Positions 12,731 to 23,279 of a DNA stretch of 64,000 bases are shown in pieces. Both the position numbers and the translations under genes were made by a program. This DNA is from Nageia nagi. Lineage: Eukaryota > Pinophyta. Location: the NCBI GenBank assembly GCA_050084985.1, contig JBITNC010000001.1, forward strand, positions 32,488,001 to 32,552,000. The letters are read 5' to 3'. Position 1 is the first letter of the stretch, and each line of letters starts with the position of its first letter. The notes below the pieces were generated by a model that was given only the letters and a program-made list of their open reading frames with translations, was not told the DNA's origin and searched no databases.

Positions 12731-12866
12731 TTATAAAATAATCTTCCAAATAAAGGAGGTTATACCTTTGAAACTTTTTTACCTCACAATGAAGAGTAGG
12801 ATTAAGACTTTCAAGTTGAAAAAGGATGAAGGACCTTAATATGTTGAAGAAAAGCTTCCACACCTT

Positions 12867-12878
12867 GCTCTAATACCA
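12867..12878 (-). other. Copia-A primer binding site (initiator Met tRNA type)
   Basis: Minus-strand TGGTATTAGAGC starts three bases inside the 5' LTR end. The common plant copia site is TGGTATCAGAGC, complementary to the 3' end of initiator tRNA-Met; one mismatch. Confidence 0.88.
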
Positions 12879-12880
12879 AA

Positions 12881-13380
12881 TGAAGGAGTTTCAATATAAA
12901 ATAAACAAATCTAAACTCTCAAGATCACATGAAATCTCACAAATCACATCTAACAAACTCATAAAGTAATTTCACAAAGATAACTCAAGATATAAGTGGT
13001 TCCTCTAACTAGGAGTATATCCACTAACTAGATCTTACTTCATTCACAAATATGAATCTCTTACAAAACTCCTAATCTCATTTCTTACACTCTATCCTAT
13101 AGCATAACTTTACTCCACAAATTGGTGTATGATCCAAAGAGGGATCATTCTATTTCTATGCCAAAATCCCTTTTTGGATCACTCTTTTACCCAATCTACA
13201 AAAGCATGACATGCACATCCTTTTACCCAAGGGGCATTCTCATGACATGGAGTGTAGGACAAGTTACATTATCATATACACTTAAATACTTAAGGTATCA
13301 AATGATACCCTTAATTATTAATGAACTTACATAGAGGATTATTACAAAACCTTTACAATAATTCATTATACATTCGAACA
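12881..13380 (-). repeat. Copia-A 5' LTR
   Basis: 500 bp, TG...CA, same length as the left LTR. It is flanked inside by the primer site and outside by the TATCC duplication. Confidence 0.92.
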
Positions 13381-13385
13381 TATCC
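13381..13385. repeat. Target site duplication of Copia-A, right copy (TATCC)
   Basis: Identical to 5031-5035, directly after the CA of the right LTR. Confidence 0.9.
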
Positions 13386-13529
13386 ACCTTTATGTGCCCT
13401 CCTGGTGGCATCTCGAGGTAATTTTGATTATCTATAAACCTTTTGCATAGTGTTGTAACCTAGCATCATAGTATATAATAAATCTAGATGAAAATCAATT
13501 AATTAGTGAGCCTTTTAAATTTTGAAAGG

Positions 13530-13985
13530 GAAAAGTTGAAGTGGATGTTCCTTTAGAACCTAACTTCAACTTAGGAAAAAATATTTCTCACATGATCTCC
13601 ATCTCAAATAATTTTTTTGAGAAATACTATAAAGGATTTCATCCAAAAATAGAGAAAATTGAAGTTAATCCCATCTAGGTCTCCCTACTAGAACCCCCCC
13701 TTGAATTTCTGGACATTGGTATTCTTATAGGGATCGTAATAACTATTGGCTCTTTGATATCAATGGACCCAACAACCAAAAATAAAACTAGAATACTTAA
13801 AGCTAAGTTTTATGTAAATGTAGACCTAACCAAAACTCTTCCAATGAAATTTATTCTATATATTAAAGTAGGCCTATAGGAATAAATAATAAATTATAAA
13901 TACTTCCATCTAGATGTTCTTATTGCAACAAAGTTGGACACTCAAGCAATGATTTCCTAGAGAAGAAATCAAGTCATCAAATAAA
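13530..13985 (+). pseudogene. DUF4283 / zinc-knuckle relic (LINE ORF1-like)
   Basis: Plus-strand frames give YYKGFHPKIEKIEVNP, then PPLEFLDIGILIGIVITIGS, LISMDPTTKNKTRILKAKFY and VNVDLTKTLPMKFIL, then after a frame change RCSYCNKVGHSSNDFL (13912-13959). This is the order seen in plant LINE ORF1 and DUF4283 proteins: P-W-V-R-L, LPLEFW, IG..G, D..T, ARV.V.VDL..PLP, then CCHC. The last Cys of the knuckle reads Phe. No endonuclease or RT of a LINE is visible downstream, so only this fragment is supported. Confidence 0.65.
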
Positions 13986-15928
13986 TCCCAATAAAGTTAA
14001 CTAAGAATGGAGGAGAAAACCTCCCTCTCCCCATACTTTTGAGGATATTAAAATTATAAAAAAATATTTTGATACGCTAAGAAACATTAAAATTAAATAT
14101 TTGGGGTTTGAAAATATTTTTGTTATTGAGACTCAATATCATACCTACCTTTAAAAGATCAAGAGATCCCCAACTGTAACTTACTAGAACTTAAAGCACC
14201 CTAAATAAGGGAAACTCATTTGAAAATTTCTTAAGTCTTTACTAATGCAAGTCAAGCCACCCATACCATCGAATAATCTGAATGAATAACTAGGAACTTA
14301 AAGAAAATTGAAAAAAGATTATAAAGCCTTTATTGGTAGATTTCCGTAAGTCACAGTGAAAACTAAAGAGACTACAAGAGATATTTCCAATGGTATCCAA
14401 TATATTTTGGAGAAGAATGGGAGTATGATAATCCTAAGGACTAATAAATAATTATACCTAGCTAAAACATTAGAGAATGCAATTCCACTACTTAAAACAA
14501 GGATCCTAAATAATCTTTGTTAGTACTTTAAACTATATGTTCTTTTTATTTAAAAAGTAATAACTTATAAAGAAAATGTACATGACATAATTAAAGGAAT
14601 CTATTAGATTGTTCAAAATGGAGATAAGCTATGTAGATGGATATTTTAGAGGCGTATAAATCCTTTGGAACTCAATTATTCCTAAAGTTAGTATGTATGA
14701 AAAAAGGCTATTATATAATAATTAATGAATTCTAAAGGAAATGTTAGTAACCTACCATTTCATCTTATAGGTTATGAATCCTCAATTGTGTCATCCAAAC
14801 CCTATGGCTATGGCAAATGATGATCTCATTTGGAAATGATAGGTACCTTGTTGGAACTATTATGGAACTTAATTGGTTAACAAATGTATATATAAATGGA
14901 AAAACTTGACCCTAATATCAATGTTAATTTGTAATAAAATGCATCTATATTAAAATAGATAATAATACTATGATAGATTAATTCATGTATAATATGCAAA
15001 ACATAAATGAGAAAAATAACAATAACTTGAGAAGTAACACATAGATAAATTTGATAAAGAAATGATAAGGTTATTATATTATATTTTGAGCTTAGAACTT
15101 ATATACTCATACATATTTTTAGAGATATAAGAAGATTTTTGTATGGGTATGACCTTTTTTTTATCCTTTATTGTTTGGTAGAATGTTTATACTTAGTCAA
15201 TTTCATACATTTCCTATAGTGTTTAATTTTGGCAAAGATCCGATCATATTAGTGTGTGCAAAGTTTGTTGGAATAGAAGTAAAATAAGATAGTGTTGTTA
15301 TTTAGTCATTTTTGAGTATTTCCTATATTGTTCAATTTTGGTAGAGATCTAATAATATTTTGATGAATAAAGTTTTCCAAAATGGTAGTGAAATATAAAT
15401 AGTGTTATACTTAGCTAGTTTTTATATTTTGCATAGAATTTGATTTTGGCAAAGCTTCGATAGAGGGGAAAATGAAACAACTCATTTGCTTTAGTTCTAG
15501 CCTATTAGAGGTGGATGAATCACATAACATGAAGAATCATAGATAGATCAATAACCTTAAGTGTTCAATTCATGAATATTCAAGTTTTAACCATTCAGAT
15601 TAAAGAAGATGTAGAGCATTCTATCAAAACTATGTATTTTAGTTTTGTATCTGATTTTGACTAGTTTGTTTGAATTTATATGCATGTATATATTACTAGA
15701 ACCTTGATAAAATATATTTTTATTACAAAAAAGTTATTTCAACTCTTAGATTTAGGTTTTCAAGCTTCAAATAAGATGAAAAATGTTAGCACATGTGGAA
15801 GAATGATCCATATATTTGTATATTTGAATCTGAGTTGTAAATCTTATCAAAAAATCAAATCTGATAAATTATAAATATCTACTTATTTAGTTACAAATAT
15901 TTTATTTATCAAAGTTCATTAGGAAGTA
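13986..15928. other. Old AT-rich flank, no gene recognised
   Basis: No frame with recognisable similarity on either strand. It holds the triplicated repeat at 15180-15470. Presumably the DNA into which Copia-B inserted. Confidence 0.5.
15180..15470. repeat. Three diverged tandem units of about 105-110 bp
   Basis: Each unit carries TTAGTCA(A/T)TTT-like sequence, then TTCCTATA(G/T)TGTT, then TTTTGG(C/T)A(A/G)AG(A/C)T near its middle (about 15228, 15338 and 15450). The third copy is the most changed. Confidence 0.7.
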
Positions 15929-15933
15929 GTTAG
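15929..15933. repeat. Target site duplication of Copia-B, left copy (GTTAG)
   Basis: GTTAG before the 5' LTR; ATTAG follows the 3' LTR at 51450-51454. Four of five bases match, which fits an old insertion. Confidence 0.6.
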
Positions 15934-16444
15934 TGTTGTAAATAGACTTTGTTAAGATCCAAAATTTGAGCTCAATAAGTCAAATTTCACACTTACTAAC
16001 AAAACGTAGCCCCCCATTGCATTTGGAGATGAAACACTACTGTATTTGGGAAACATTATTACATTTTGCAAAACTACACTCACCCATCATGTTTGGTCTA
16101 AAATGCGACCATGTTTCAACTTGTCAATTCCAGGTAGTTTTGGGCAAACTACCAAGTAGTTTTTCCTCATTTTCTTATATCTTCTAGTTCATTTTGCTTA
16201 CTATTTTCAATAGCCTAGCTTAGGCATGTATAAATAAGTGTTCTCAACTTATTTTTATGTTGGATTATGGATTGGATTGGTGTAACTTGTAAATTGCACC
16301 CTATACTTGTAAAGCAAACTATTTAACAAAATGTCACAGTAAGAATTCCATAATATTTTCTAGATCTATCTCACATTTTGAATTATGTAATGTAATTATG
16401 AATGTTTTAAACTTTTTCTTGATTGTTATTTGATTTAAAGTTCA
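15934..16444 (+). repeat. Copia-B 5' LTR
   Basis: TGTTGTAAATAGAC...AAAGTTCA, about 511 bp, matching 50940-51449. TATAAATA at 16229-16236 is a likely TATA box. Repeated landmarks in both LTRs: CAAATTTCACACTT, GGTAGTTTTGGGCAAA, GCACCCTATACTTGTAAAGC. Confidence 0.9.
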
Positions 16445-16447
16445 TTA

Positions 16448-16459
16448 TGGTATTGGAGC
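16448..16459 (+). other. Copia-B primer binding site (initiator Met tRNA type)
   Basis: TGGTATTGGAGC three bases after the LTR end; close to the copia consensus TGGTATCAGAGC with two changes. Confidence 0.8.
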
Positions 16460-16569
16460 TTGAAGATCTAGGATTAAGTTTTATTAGGTTTAAAAACTAT
16501 GGGTGTTTTGCAAAAAAAATTTGGAAAGTTTTCTTTTCAGATCCAAGTTATGTTGAAGAACTATTATCA

Positions 16570-16794
16570 TGGCAAGCAAATCAAATTCAATACCAATAAT
16601 TGAATTTGATAGATCAAATTATGAATATTTTAGCATCTGTATGATGACTCTCTTAGAAGTAAAATACTTGTAGGACATTATTGAAGATGGATACAAAGAG
16701 CCAAATGATTTGATTATTTTCAATGAAGATGCAAAGAAGGATACCAAAGAGAAGAAGAAGAAGAATTTCTTGGCTTTTTCACATATTTAGGATG
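16570..16794 (+). pseudogene. Copia-B gag, 5' fragment
   Basis: Starts MASKSNSIPIIEFDRSNYEY, typical of copia gag where a short N-terminus precedes F-x-G-x-NY. The frame continues through DIIEDGYKEPN and a Lys-rich stretch and is cut at 16795 by the Tat-G LTR. At least two in-frame stops. Confidence 0.78.
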
Positions 16795-17489
16795 TGTAGA
16801 CACATAAAAATAAATTATTATTTATTAAATAATTCATTTTAAAGCCTCAATGATGTATTATGTGAAAAGGGTTAAAATATACCCAAAGCCATGTAGTTCA
16901 TGTAATGGACCACCATATCATGACATAAGGGTCAAAGTTTATAATATAAGTGTGGCTATATAAAGGCTTAGAGGAAACCAAAATAGAGGATCCAAAATTT
17001 TAAGAGGAGGAGACTTTATCAATTGAAAATTAGATAGAAGATCATCATCAAGGCCATAAGATATTACAGAAGCCACGATAAGACAAGAGATAGACAAGGA
17101 GAGGAAAAAGTACCAGACCTAAGGAAGATCTTGTCAAAAATCATATCTATAACAAGCAAGCATTACTTCTTATATTTCATTCATTATATGATTATTATTT
17201 TATTTGCTCATGGCTATATCCTTTATTGCATCTATTATATTACTTTATCTTAGGCTGTCAGCAATGTGCCAAGTATAGGGTGCCAATGATGTTCAATTGA
17301 ATCAATGTATGCTTATCTTTTGTGTATGTTTATCTTAATGGAATGAATATGTGATATAATTCAACATAAGTATCTTTCTATTATGCATTATTTCCATATT
17401 ATAGATATATGCATCAATAAGAAACAAGTAGACCAATAGTGCATTAATTAACCCCTATAAATAACTAATTGTATTATTTTGGTACTACA
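16795..17489 (+). repeat. Tat-G LTR 1 (forward)
   Basis: TGTAGACACATAAAAATAAA...GGTACTACA, 695 bp, directly after the broken Copia-B gag and followed by a primer site. TATATAAAG near 16963-16971 is a likely TATA box. It has the same ends as the other LTRs of the complex. Confidence 0.85.
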
Positions 17490-17506
17490 TTTTGGTGAAC
17501 TTGACA
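17490..17506 (+). other. Tat-G primer binding site after LTR 1
   Basis: TTTTGGTGAACTTGACA directly after the LTR. The same position beside the minus-strand LTR at 38144 reads TTTTGGTGAACCCAAC. The tRNA is not assigned. Confidence 0.6.
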
Positions 17507-18404
17507 TTCTTACATACCTAGATTTCTTCGAAGGCTATTTTTTTGAGAAGTTATGAATCCATTTTCCTTACTATTCATTCCTTTAGAATAACCACTTTGA
17601 ATAATAGCTAAAGAATATGATAAAACTAACATTTATTGTGGCTATATTCCAAAAATGGATCTTGATATAGAAAACCCTAAATAAAATATGTCAAAATCAC
17701 TTTAGCGAGCTTAGGAGAAGTTTTCAGCATAATCCTAACTTATCTATCCAAGAACCCCTTCTTGATGCTCATAGTGACACCAAGTCTTCTCATTCTAGCA
17801 AGAAAATGGATATTATCAGAGGAAATCCTCAATAATATGTTACCATTGATCCTTTTGAATTTGAAAATGTACCTACTCCTTCCAACTCTTTTGATAGTGA
17901 GGATGAAATTCTAGAGTTGGATAGAATCCCTTATTATGCTAAATCTATTTAGGACATATTATCTGATCAATAAAGATTGGGATATTATTTTACAAATAAT
18001 AATCCTCTTATGATTAATATTTTACTAACTATGATTTAATCAAAGAACATTATGTTGCTTCAACATCAAAGGATAGCCTATTTTCTTATGAAATTATAGA
18101 AACATCAAAATGAAAAGTGTTTGACTACAAAGTGGATGCCGCTAGCGATGTACCAAATTATGACCATGAAGCTAATGACATGGAAATAAAGGCTGCAAAC
18201 TTGGATCTTGCAATAAATAAAGAAGAAACACAACATCATAATGAAAATCATGTTGAGGATGATTTCATAGGCAACACCCAAGATGAAGATGATGATGCTT
18301 ACATCCACTTCATTCTCAAGTTAGATCACTTCAACAAAGGTATGAATTCTAAAGATAAGAATATTATACAAGAAGAAGATCATAAATTTTTTACTAGTCA
18401 ATAG
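17507..18404 (+). pseudogene. Leader and acidic ORF fragment downstream of Tat-G LTR 1
   Basis: After a leader, one plus frame reads SELRRSFQHNPNLSIQEPLL, VTIDPFEFENVPTPSNSF, DSEDEILELDRIPYYAKSI with several stops, then an open stretch 18117-18404 (MFDYKVDAASDVPNYDHEAN and further Asp/Glu-rich sequence). It does not resemble the gag next to the minus-strand LTR. It may be the upstream ORF found in some Tat/Ogre elements, or another gag type. No catalytic motif. Confidence 0.45.
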
Positions 18405-18427
18405 GTTAATATAAAGATTAATGAAAC

Positions 18428-18560
18428 TTACAAGTAGATTAATAGTGCATTAATTAACCCCCATAAATAATTAATTGCATTATTTTGACCAAAATATAGT
18501 CTCAAAATAATGTAATTAATTATTTATGGGGTTTAATTAATGCACTATTGGTCTACTTAT
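18428..18560. repeat. Inverted repeat made by two facing Tat-G LTR ends
   Basis: A forward LTR 3' end fragment (about 18428-18487, with GTGCATTAATTAACCCCCAT) meets the reverse LTR starting at 18495 (with ATGGGGTTTAATTAATGCAC) across only about 8 bp. The arms are about 60 bp and nearly complementary, so the DNA could fold into a long hairpin. Confidence 0.85.
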
Positions 18561-19151
18561 TTCTTATTGATGTATATATCTAAAATATGGTAATAATGTA
18601 TAACATAAAGATACTTGCATTTAATTATATCACATGTTCATTCCATTAAGATAAACATACACAAAATACAAGCATACATTCATTCAATTGCACATCATTG
18701 GCATCCTATACTTGGCACATCTCTAATGTCTTAGAATAACCAATATAACATATACAATAAAGAATGTAATGATGAGTGAATGAAAGATTCATCAGATAGC
18801 AAACATAAGATATAACTCATGAATAATATCTACACATAATAGAGTGATGTAACATGTGCTAGAGTCTCTCTAAAGTCCTCCTTATATTCATTTACTCGTG
18901 ACCTTTCTTTTAGAGATGATCCCCTTAGATCTATGGATGTGTTTTAGGTCATCTTTTATGCCTATATTTATGATACAAGTTTACATGAATTTCATCTTTT
19001 TGACCCCTTGTACATTCCACAAGGGTCCACTAGACATATTTCATAGCTTTCACATGAATTAAGGTATTATTTAACCCTTTTTACATAATACATCATTGAA
19101 TATCTAATGTGAATTATTCATTATATAATAATTCATTTTTAGGCATCTACA
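18495..19151 (-). repeat. Tat-G LTR 2 (reverse)
   Basis: 657 bp. It reads as the reverse complement of the forward LTRs: ends in GGCATCTACA at 19151, starts TATAGTCTCAAAATAATG. To its right is a reverse-oriented polypurine-like stretch (plus TTTTCCCTTGTTTGGAGG), so this is the 3' LTR side of a reverse unit. Confidence 0.88.
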
Positions 19152-20122
19152 TTTTCCCTTGTTTGGAGGTTTGATTGAAGTAATGAAATTACATGTTCAA
19201 AGAAGAAGCATATAAGAATTTTTTTGAGAACTTTGAACTCTTTGTTGTACTATCCTTTGTTGTTGATTATGATGATGATGAGGGTCCCTTGCTACCCCCT
19301 TTTATCTTGGATTCCCCAGGAAAGATCCTTCTAGGAATGTTGTGGTGTATATGATGGAAATAACTATGCTATCAGGTAGCTGTATAATCCCATATCCAAT
19401 TTTGGAGATGGAAAATATGTATTTGCTCCTTGTATAACTTCAACCATGAATCTAGTCATTTCATCATTTTTGACACTCAAGAACCATTCACACTTATGTT
19501 CATGCCTTGAAATAGAGAGGATCTATTTTGAAAGAGATGGAATGATGATGAAATGGACATTGTTGATGGTGTACAAACAATATGCATGTTGCTAGTGACA
19601 TGGAAATATATTTATTTTCTTCTACTCTTTGGGATGTAGAAACCTATAATGAACTGTCAATCATAAAATATGGTAGATCCATAGTGAGTTACATTTTCTA
19701 TTAAGAATGAATCAATTTTAGTAATATACTTATGGTTGCATCACCAATTTATCTTTTAAATAAGTGAACTCTCACTAGTGGTGTCATTGGCCATCAATGA
19801 TCATATGTTTTTATGTCTATGATTCGAAGATAGTATGCTTTGGATTGGTTCAAAGAAAAAACCATATGGATACATAGTAATTTGTATCATCCTTTGATGA
19901 TGAATCAATTTCAACAACTTGCTCATGACTATATCACCAATTTTCTTTTAAGTGAGTGAACTCTCACTAGCCATGTTGTTGGCTATTGATGATCATACAT
20001 TTTTATGTCTATGATATGAAAATAGTATGCTTTGGATTGGTTCAAAGAAAAAATCATATGGATACATAGTAATTTGTATCATCCATTAATGATGAATCAA
20101 TGTCAACAACTTATTCATGGCT
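19152..20122 (-). repeat. Reverse Tat-G 3' noncoding segment with hairpin repeats
   Basis: Matches the segments at 38840, 41988 and 45144 and the reverse complement of 26540-28190. It holds hairpin-bearing repeat copies near 19760 and 19950. It breaks off at about 20122, where plus-strand protease sequence begins. Confidence 0.8.
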
Positions 20123-21330
20123 ATAGATAATTGGTATATTATAAATGTATGCTCTAATAATTTTTTTATGTAATTAAAAGAAAAAGGTCTTGAGATTCCT
20201 CCCTTAGAAGAAGCTACCTTTAGGATTAGGGCTTATGATAGTATTGCTTGGTATAGCATAGCCTCAAGGGTTTGGTCTGATCATGTTCTCCACCACTTGT
20301 AATGGTAGGTTTCTTAAAAGAATAGAAAGTGGTGGGGATGCATTCATGTTGGTTTTCTACTCAATCTTTGGTTTATAGGCCATTTCCTATTTATATTTAA
20401 TGTCAAAAGTAATAAGAAAGGAATAAAAAGTTGAAGAGTTAAAGAGATAAGTAAATAAATAGCTAAAATAGGAAATTTACAACTTAAGCATTGCAGCACA
20501 AGTAGCAATCCAAAGCCAAGATTAAGAATAATGAACTATCTTGCACCTGGGGTCTTGCAATCATAATACATAGCCATAATTTGAAGAAAACATTTCACAT
20601 ATAACATTCACAAAAGCAATAACAATCATTTTGTTGCAATAGGGAAAGACATTATCTATTTGTATTATCATATGTGAGTAGCTCTTATAGATTTGGGTAA
20701 ATTTGCTAAAATATTTGACCTTTTTGATTTCTAAAAGCTAGCTATTTATACAACTTCCCCCCTCCTTGGGTGGTTGGGTTTCATTAATATGCATTACTAT
20801 TAGCATTGAATAAAATAATCAAAATAACACTATTTACATAAATGCTACAACTATGCTAGATTATACAGTGAATAAGTACTAATCAACAAAACTATGGTTT
20901 TTGAATAGCCATATCCATAGAGCCATAATCCTTCTGACATGTCATTGACTACTCCTTTTTTTTCCCTATAGTTGATTGAAGATAGCATTGTAGCTAATTG
21001 AATATAGCACTATAGATAATTAAGTAATTACTTGATTGCATATTGATTGGTACAATTTGGTATTATGCTCTATCAACTACTATCTACTTCTCTATAATCT
21101 TTATGATCTCTACTATAGATGTTAGTAATTAGAGTAATGGTGGTTGATAAATATTATGTTCACTTGGTTCAAGAAGAACTACCACTATTATGTGAAAATG
21201 AGTCAATGTTGACACATTAATAGGGTTTAGAGGTTCAAACACTTAATATGAAGTGGAATTGAGTGTTTTTTCTCATGCATTACTCTTACACTTGCTTGGT
21301 AGGCTCTATGTTCTTATTTCAGGTTCTATT

Positions 21331-21566
21331 GTTGATTAGGTTCTACTAGGACCTACTAATTTTCACCAAAAAATGTGATATCATCTCTTAAAATTGATGG
21401 GCTCTATTGATATTTTGATTCTACTAGGATTTGTTGATTTTCACCAAAAAATCATGATATCATCTCTTAGAATCGATGGGCATTTTGATATTTTGATTCC
21501 TTTGGGACCTGTTGATTTCCACCAAAAAGTGTGATGTCATGTCTCAAAATCATCAGGCTTTGTTGA
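21331..21566. repeat. Three tandem units of about 79 bp
   Basis: Each unit carries GATT(T)TCACCAAAAA, then TGATATCATCTCTTA(A/G)AAT and (A/T)TGATGGGC, at about 21331, 21410 and 21488. The third unit is the most diverged. Confidence 0.78.
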
Positions 21567-21639
21567 TATTATTCAAAAATCTAGCTCTAAATTTGTGCAA
21601 GTCTTGAACACTTATGTCAACAATTCTTGGATGTCCTAA

Positions 21640-22030
21640 GGTAATAAATATAACTCTTAGATAGTCTTGTATACATGACTTGGGTATTTTTTGACAATTC
21701 TTCTGGGTACTCTGAATAAGGTGACATAATGCTTGGGTACTCTTAACTCTTAGGAACTCTTAACTTTTGGGCACTAAAGAATAAAATAATAAATAATGAA
21801 ATTTCTTCTATCGACATAACTCTTGGGTATTCTTATTCACACAATTCCTAAGTACTAAGAAAATAATATAACTCTTGGGTAGTATTGCACACATGACTCT
21901 TGAGACTCTAAGGGGAAGTAATGAGAAGAGCAAGGATTAATAAAAATGAAAAAATATATAATTTTACAACTTATGAAGAATATAAGAGAATGATATCCCT
22001 CCTAGGCACTCTTATATACATAACTCCTAG
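21640..22030. repeat. Cluster of ACTCTTGGGTA-like motifs
   Basis: Irregular repeats of ACTCTTGGGTA, ACTCTTAGGAACTC, GCTTGGGTACTCTT and TCCTAAGTACTAA, often followed by an AAGAATAAA-type stretch. Spacing is not constant. No coding content. Confidence 0.55.
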
Positions 22031-22432
22031 GGACCAAAGAATAAAGAATAGAGAATGAAATAGAATTACCCTAATTTAGAGTGTAATTTTGAAAGAATAT
22101 ATATAGATCATTAAAAAACTTGTGGGAATAGCTACACTCATGATTACTATAAGTGTTAGGACTATAACAGTAAAATTTCAAATTGTAAAGTCCAAATTAT
22201 CATATAACATGCTCTTGGAGAGACCTTGGATTCATGACATGGATGCAATCCCTTCAACACTACATGATAGTTTAAAGTTTGAATTCCAAGGTGAAGTACA
22301 TACAATCATGAGAGATCTTGAGCTATATGCACTATGCAATGTTGTTGATTTGGAAGAATTTACTATGCTACAATCAGGATATGAGATAGAACCCTTAGAA
22401 TACCCCACACCAGAGGTCAATAACAAAAACTA

Positions 22433-23279
22433 GATATAGATCATTGATACAAGCATTGGAACCTATAGAATGGATGATACAAATCCATTTACATCTATCA
22501 AAGACTTGGGATGGCCCAGGGTATTAGCTATTGAAGGACATAAAGGGCTTGCTATTCTGCCAGCAAGTTACTAGCAGCATGAAAATGAGGGGGAAAGTGA
22601 CCAATCTTGCTCTTCCTTATTAGAGAAGATAAATAAAACATCTTCAATTGATATATCATTGTCTTCTAAATTGGGTAAAATCTTTCCCTCTTCATTTTTT
22701 CATAAGTATATACAAAGGGGGGGTTTAGGAAAATTTGAATAAGGAATGCCTACTTTTCCTAATACCTCTAAGACTCAAATGACCAAAATAGACTTAGGTA
22801 ATGATGGGCAAATAAAATAGAAATGGGGTCCTATTAATTTTGTCAAATAATGCAATTTAATAGATTTGTCAAATGATATAGATGTAGATACATGGATCGA
22901 TGATTCTATACCTCTTGAGTTTGATTGTTTCAGTATAAATGATAATGTTTTTGAATACTTTGGGGAACATTCAAAATGGCCCAAATCTAATAAGAAATGT
23001 CAACCAAATTATATACTTAATGAATATGCTTATTTTGGTCAAGAGATCAATTTTCATGAAGTATTATAGGTTCAACCATTAGATATAACCGAGGATGAAA
23101 TACCAAACATAGAAGAATTTCCATTCTTGTTGCATAAATAAGAACTTACATTTCCATAAGAGGATTTGATAGAGATCAATATTGGCACTTTAGATGATGA
23201 GATATTGTTACAAATTAGAGCAACTCTACCTCTTCCACAACAAGAAAGGTACAAAAATAAGTTTATTGAGCATTCTAAA
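22433..23279 (+). pseudogene. Tat-G plus-strand linker between protease and RT
   Basis: Degenerate, with an open stretch at 22866-23069 (DIDVDTWIDDSIPLEFDCF and FEYFGEHSKWPK). The same linker occurs in the minus-strand copy (about 33420-32530). No catalytic motif. Confidence 0.5.

Larger units (their letters stand above)
10220..12866 (-). other. Copia-A leader between primer site and gag, unusually long
   Basis: About 2.65 kb without a recognisable protein. It is very AT-rich, with short repeats (11030-11165), a purine-rich stretch on the plus strand near 11800-12220, and two hairpins (12654-12730). Copia leaders are usually much shorter, so an unrecognised insertion inside the leader is possible; I could not find its ends. 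Confidence 0.55.
5036..13380 (-). mobile_element. Copia-A: complete Ty1/copia LTR retrotransposon
   Basis: 8345-bp element on the minus strand, bounded by two 500-bp LTRs and a perfect TATCC target duplication. In element orientation (right to left): 5' LTR, Met-tRNA primer site, a leader of about 2.65 kb, gag, protease, integrase, reverse transcriptase, RNase H, polypurine tract, 3' LTR. Integrase before RT is the Ty1/copia order. The coding part carries many stops and frameshifts, so it is not autonomous. The LTRs remain similar along their whole length with scattered substitutions. The lineage within copia is not assigned. Confidence 0.93.
20216..22112. mobile_element. Unclassified 1.9-kb insertion in the plus-strand protease
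   Basis: Limits come from comparison with the uninterrupted minus-strand copy, which reads GCTACCTTCAACCTATGGG where this copy is split. No coding similarity, LTR pair or terminal inverted repeat is evident. It contains a three-copy repeat (21331-21566) and a field of ACTCTTGGGTA-like motifs (21640-22030). No clear target duplication. Confidence 0.6.
20123..22432 (+). pseudogene. Tat-G plus-strand protease, split by a 1.9-kb insert
   Basis: 20123-20215 aligns with the minus-strand protease at 33830-33735: it reads DNWYIINVCSNN against DNGSTINVCSN, so the catalytic Gly-Ser is lost, then IPPLEEATF. The protein resumes near 22113 with GIATLMITISVRTI, SYNMLLERPWIHDMDAIPST and LKFEFQGEVHTIM, the end of a Tat protease (LLGRPWIH...AVPSTLH). 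Between them is 20216-22112. Confidence 0.8.

Noticed and set aside
13986-15928. A LINE endonuclease/RT downstream of the DUF4283 relic
   Set aside because: I looked for the YADD-type RT motif and endonuclease motifs in the plus frames and did not find any I could defend.
19700-20140. Direct repeats with constant-looking spacers, resembling a CRISPR array
   Set aside because: Units are 160-190 bp, diverged, and part of a retrotransposon 3' region. Plant nuclear context, no cas genes.
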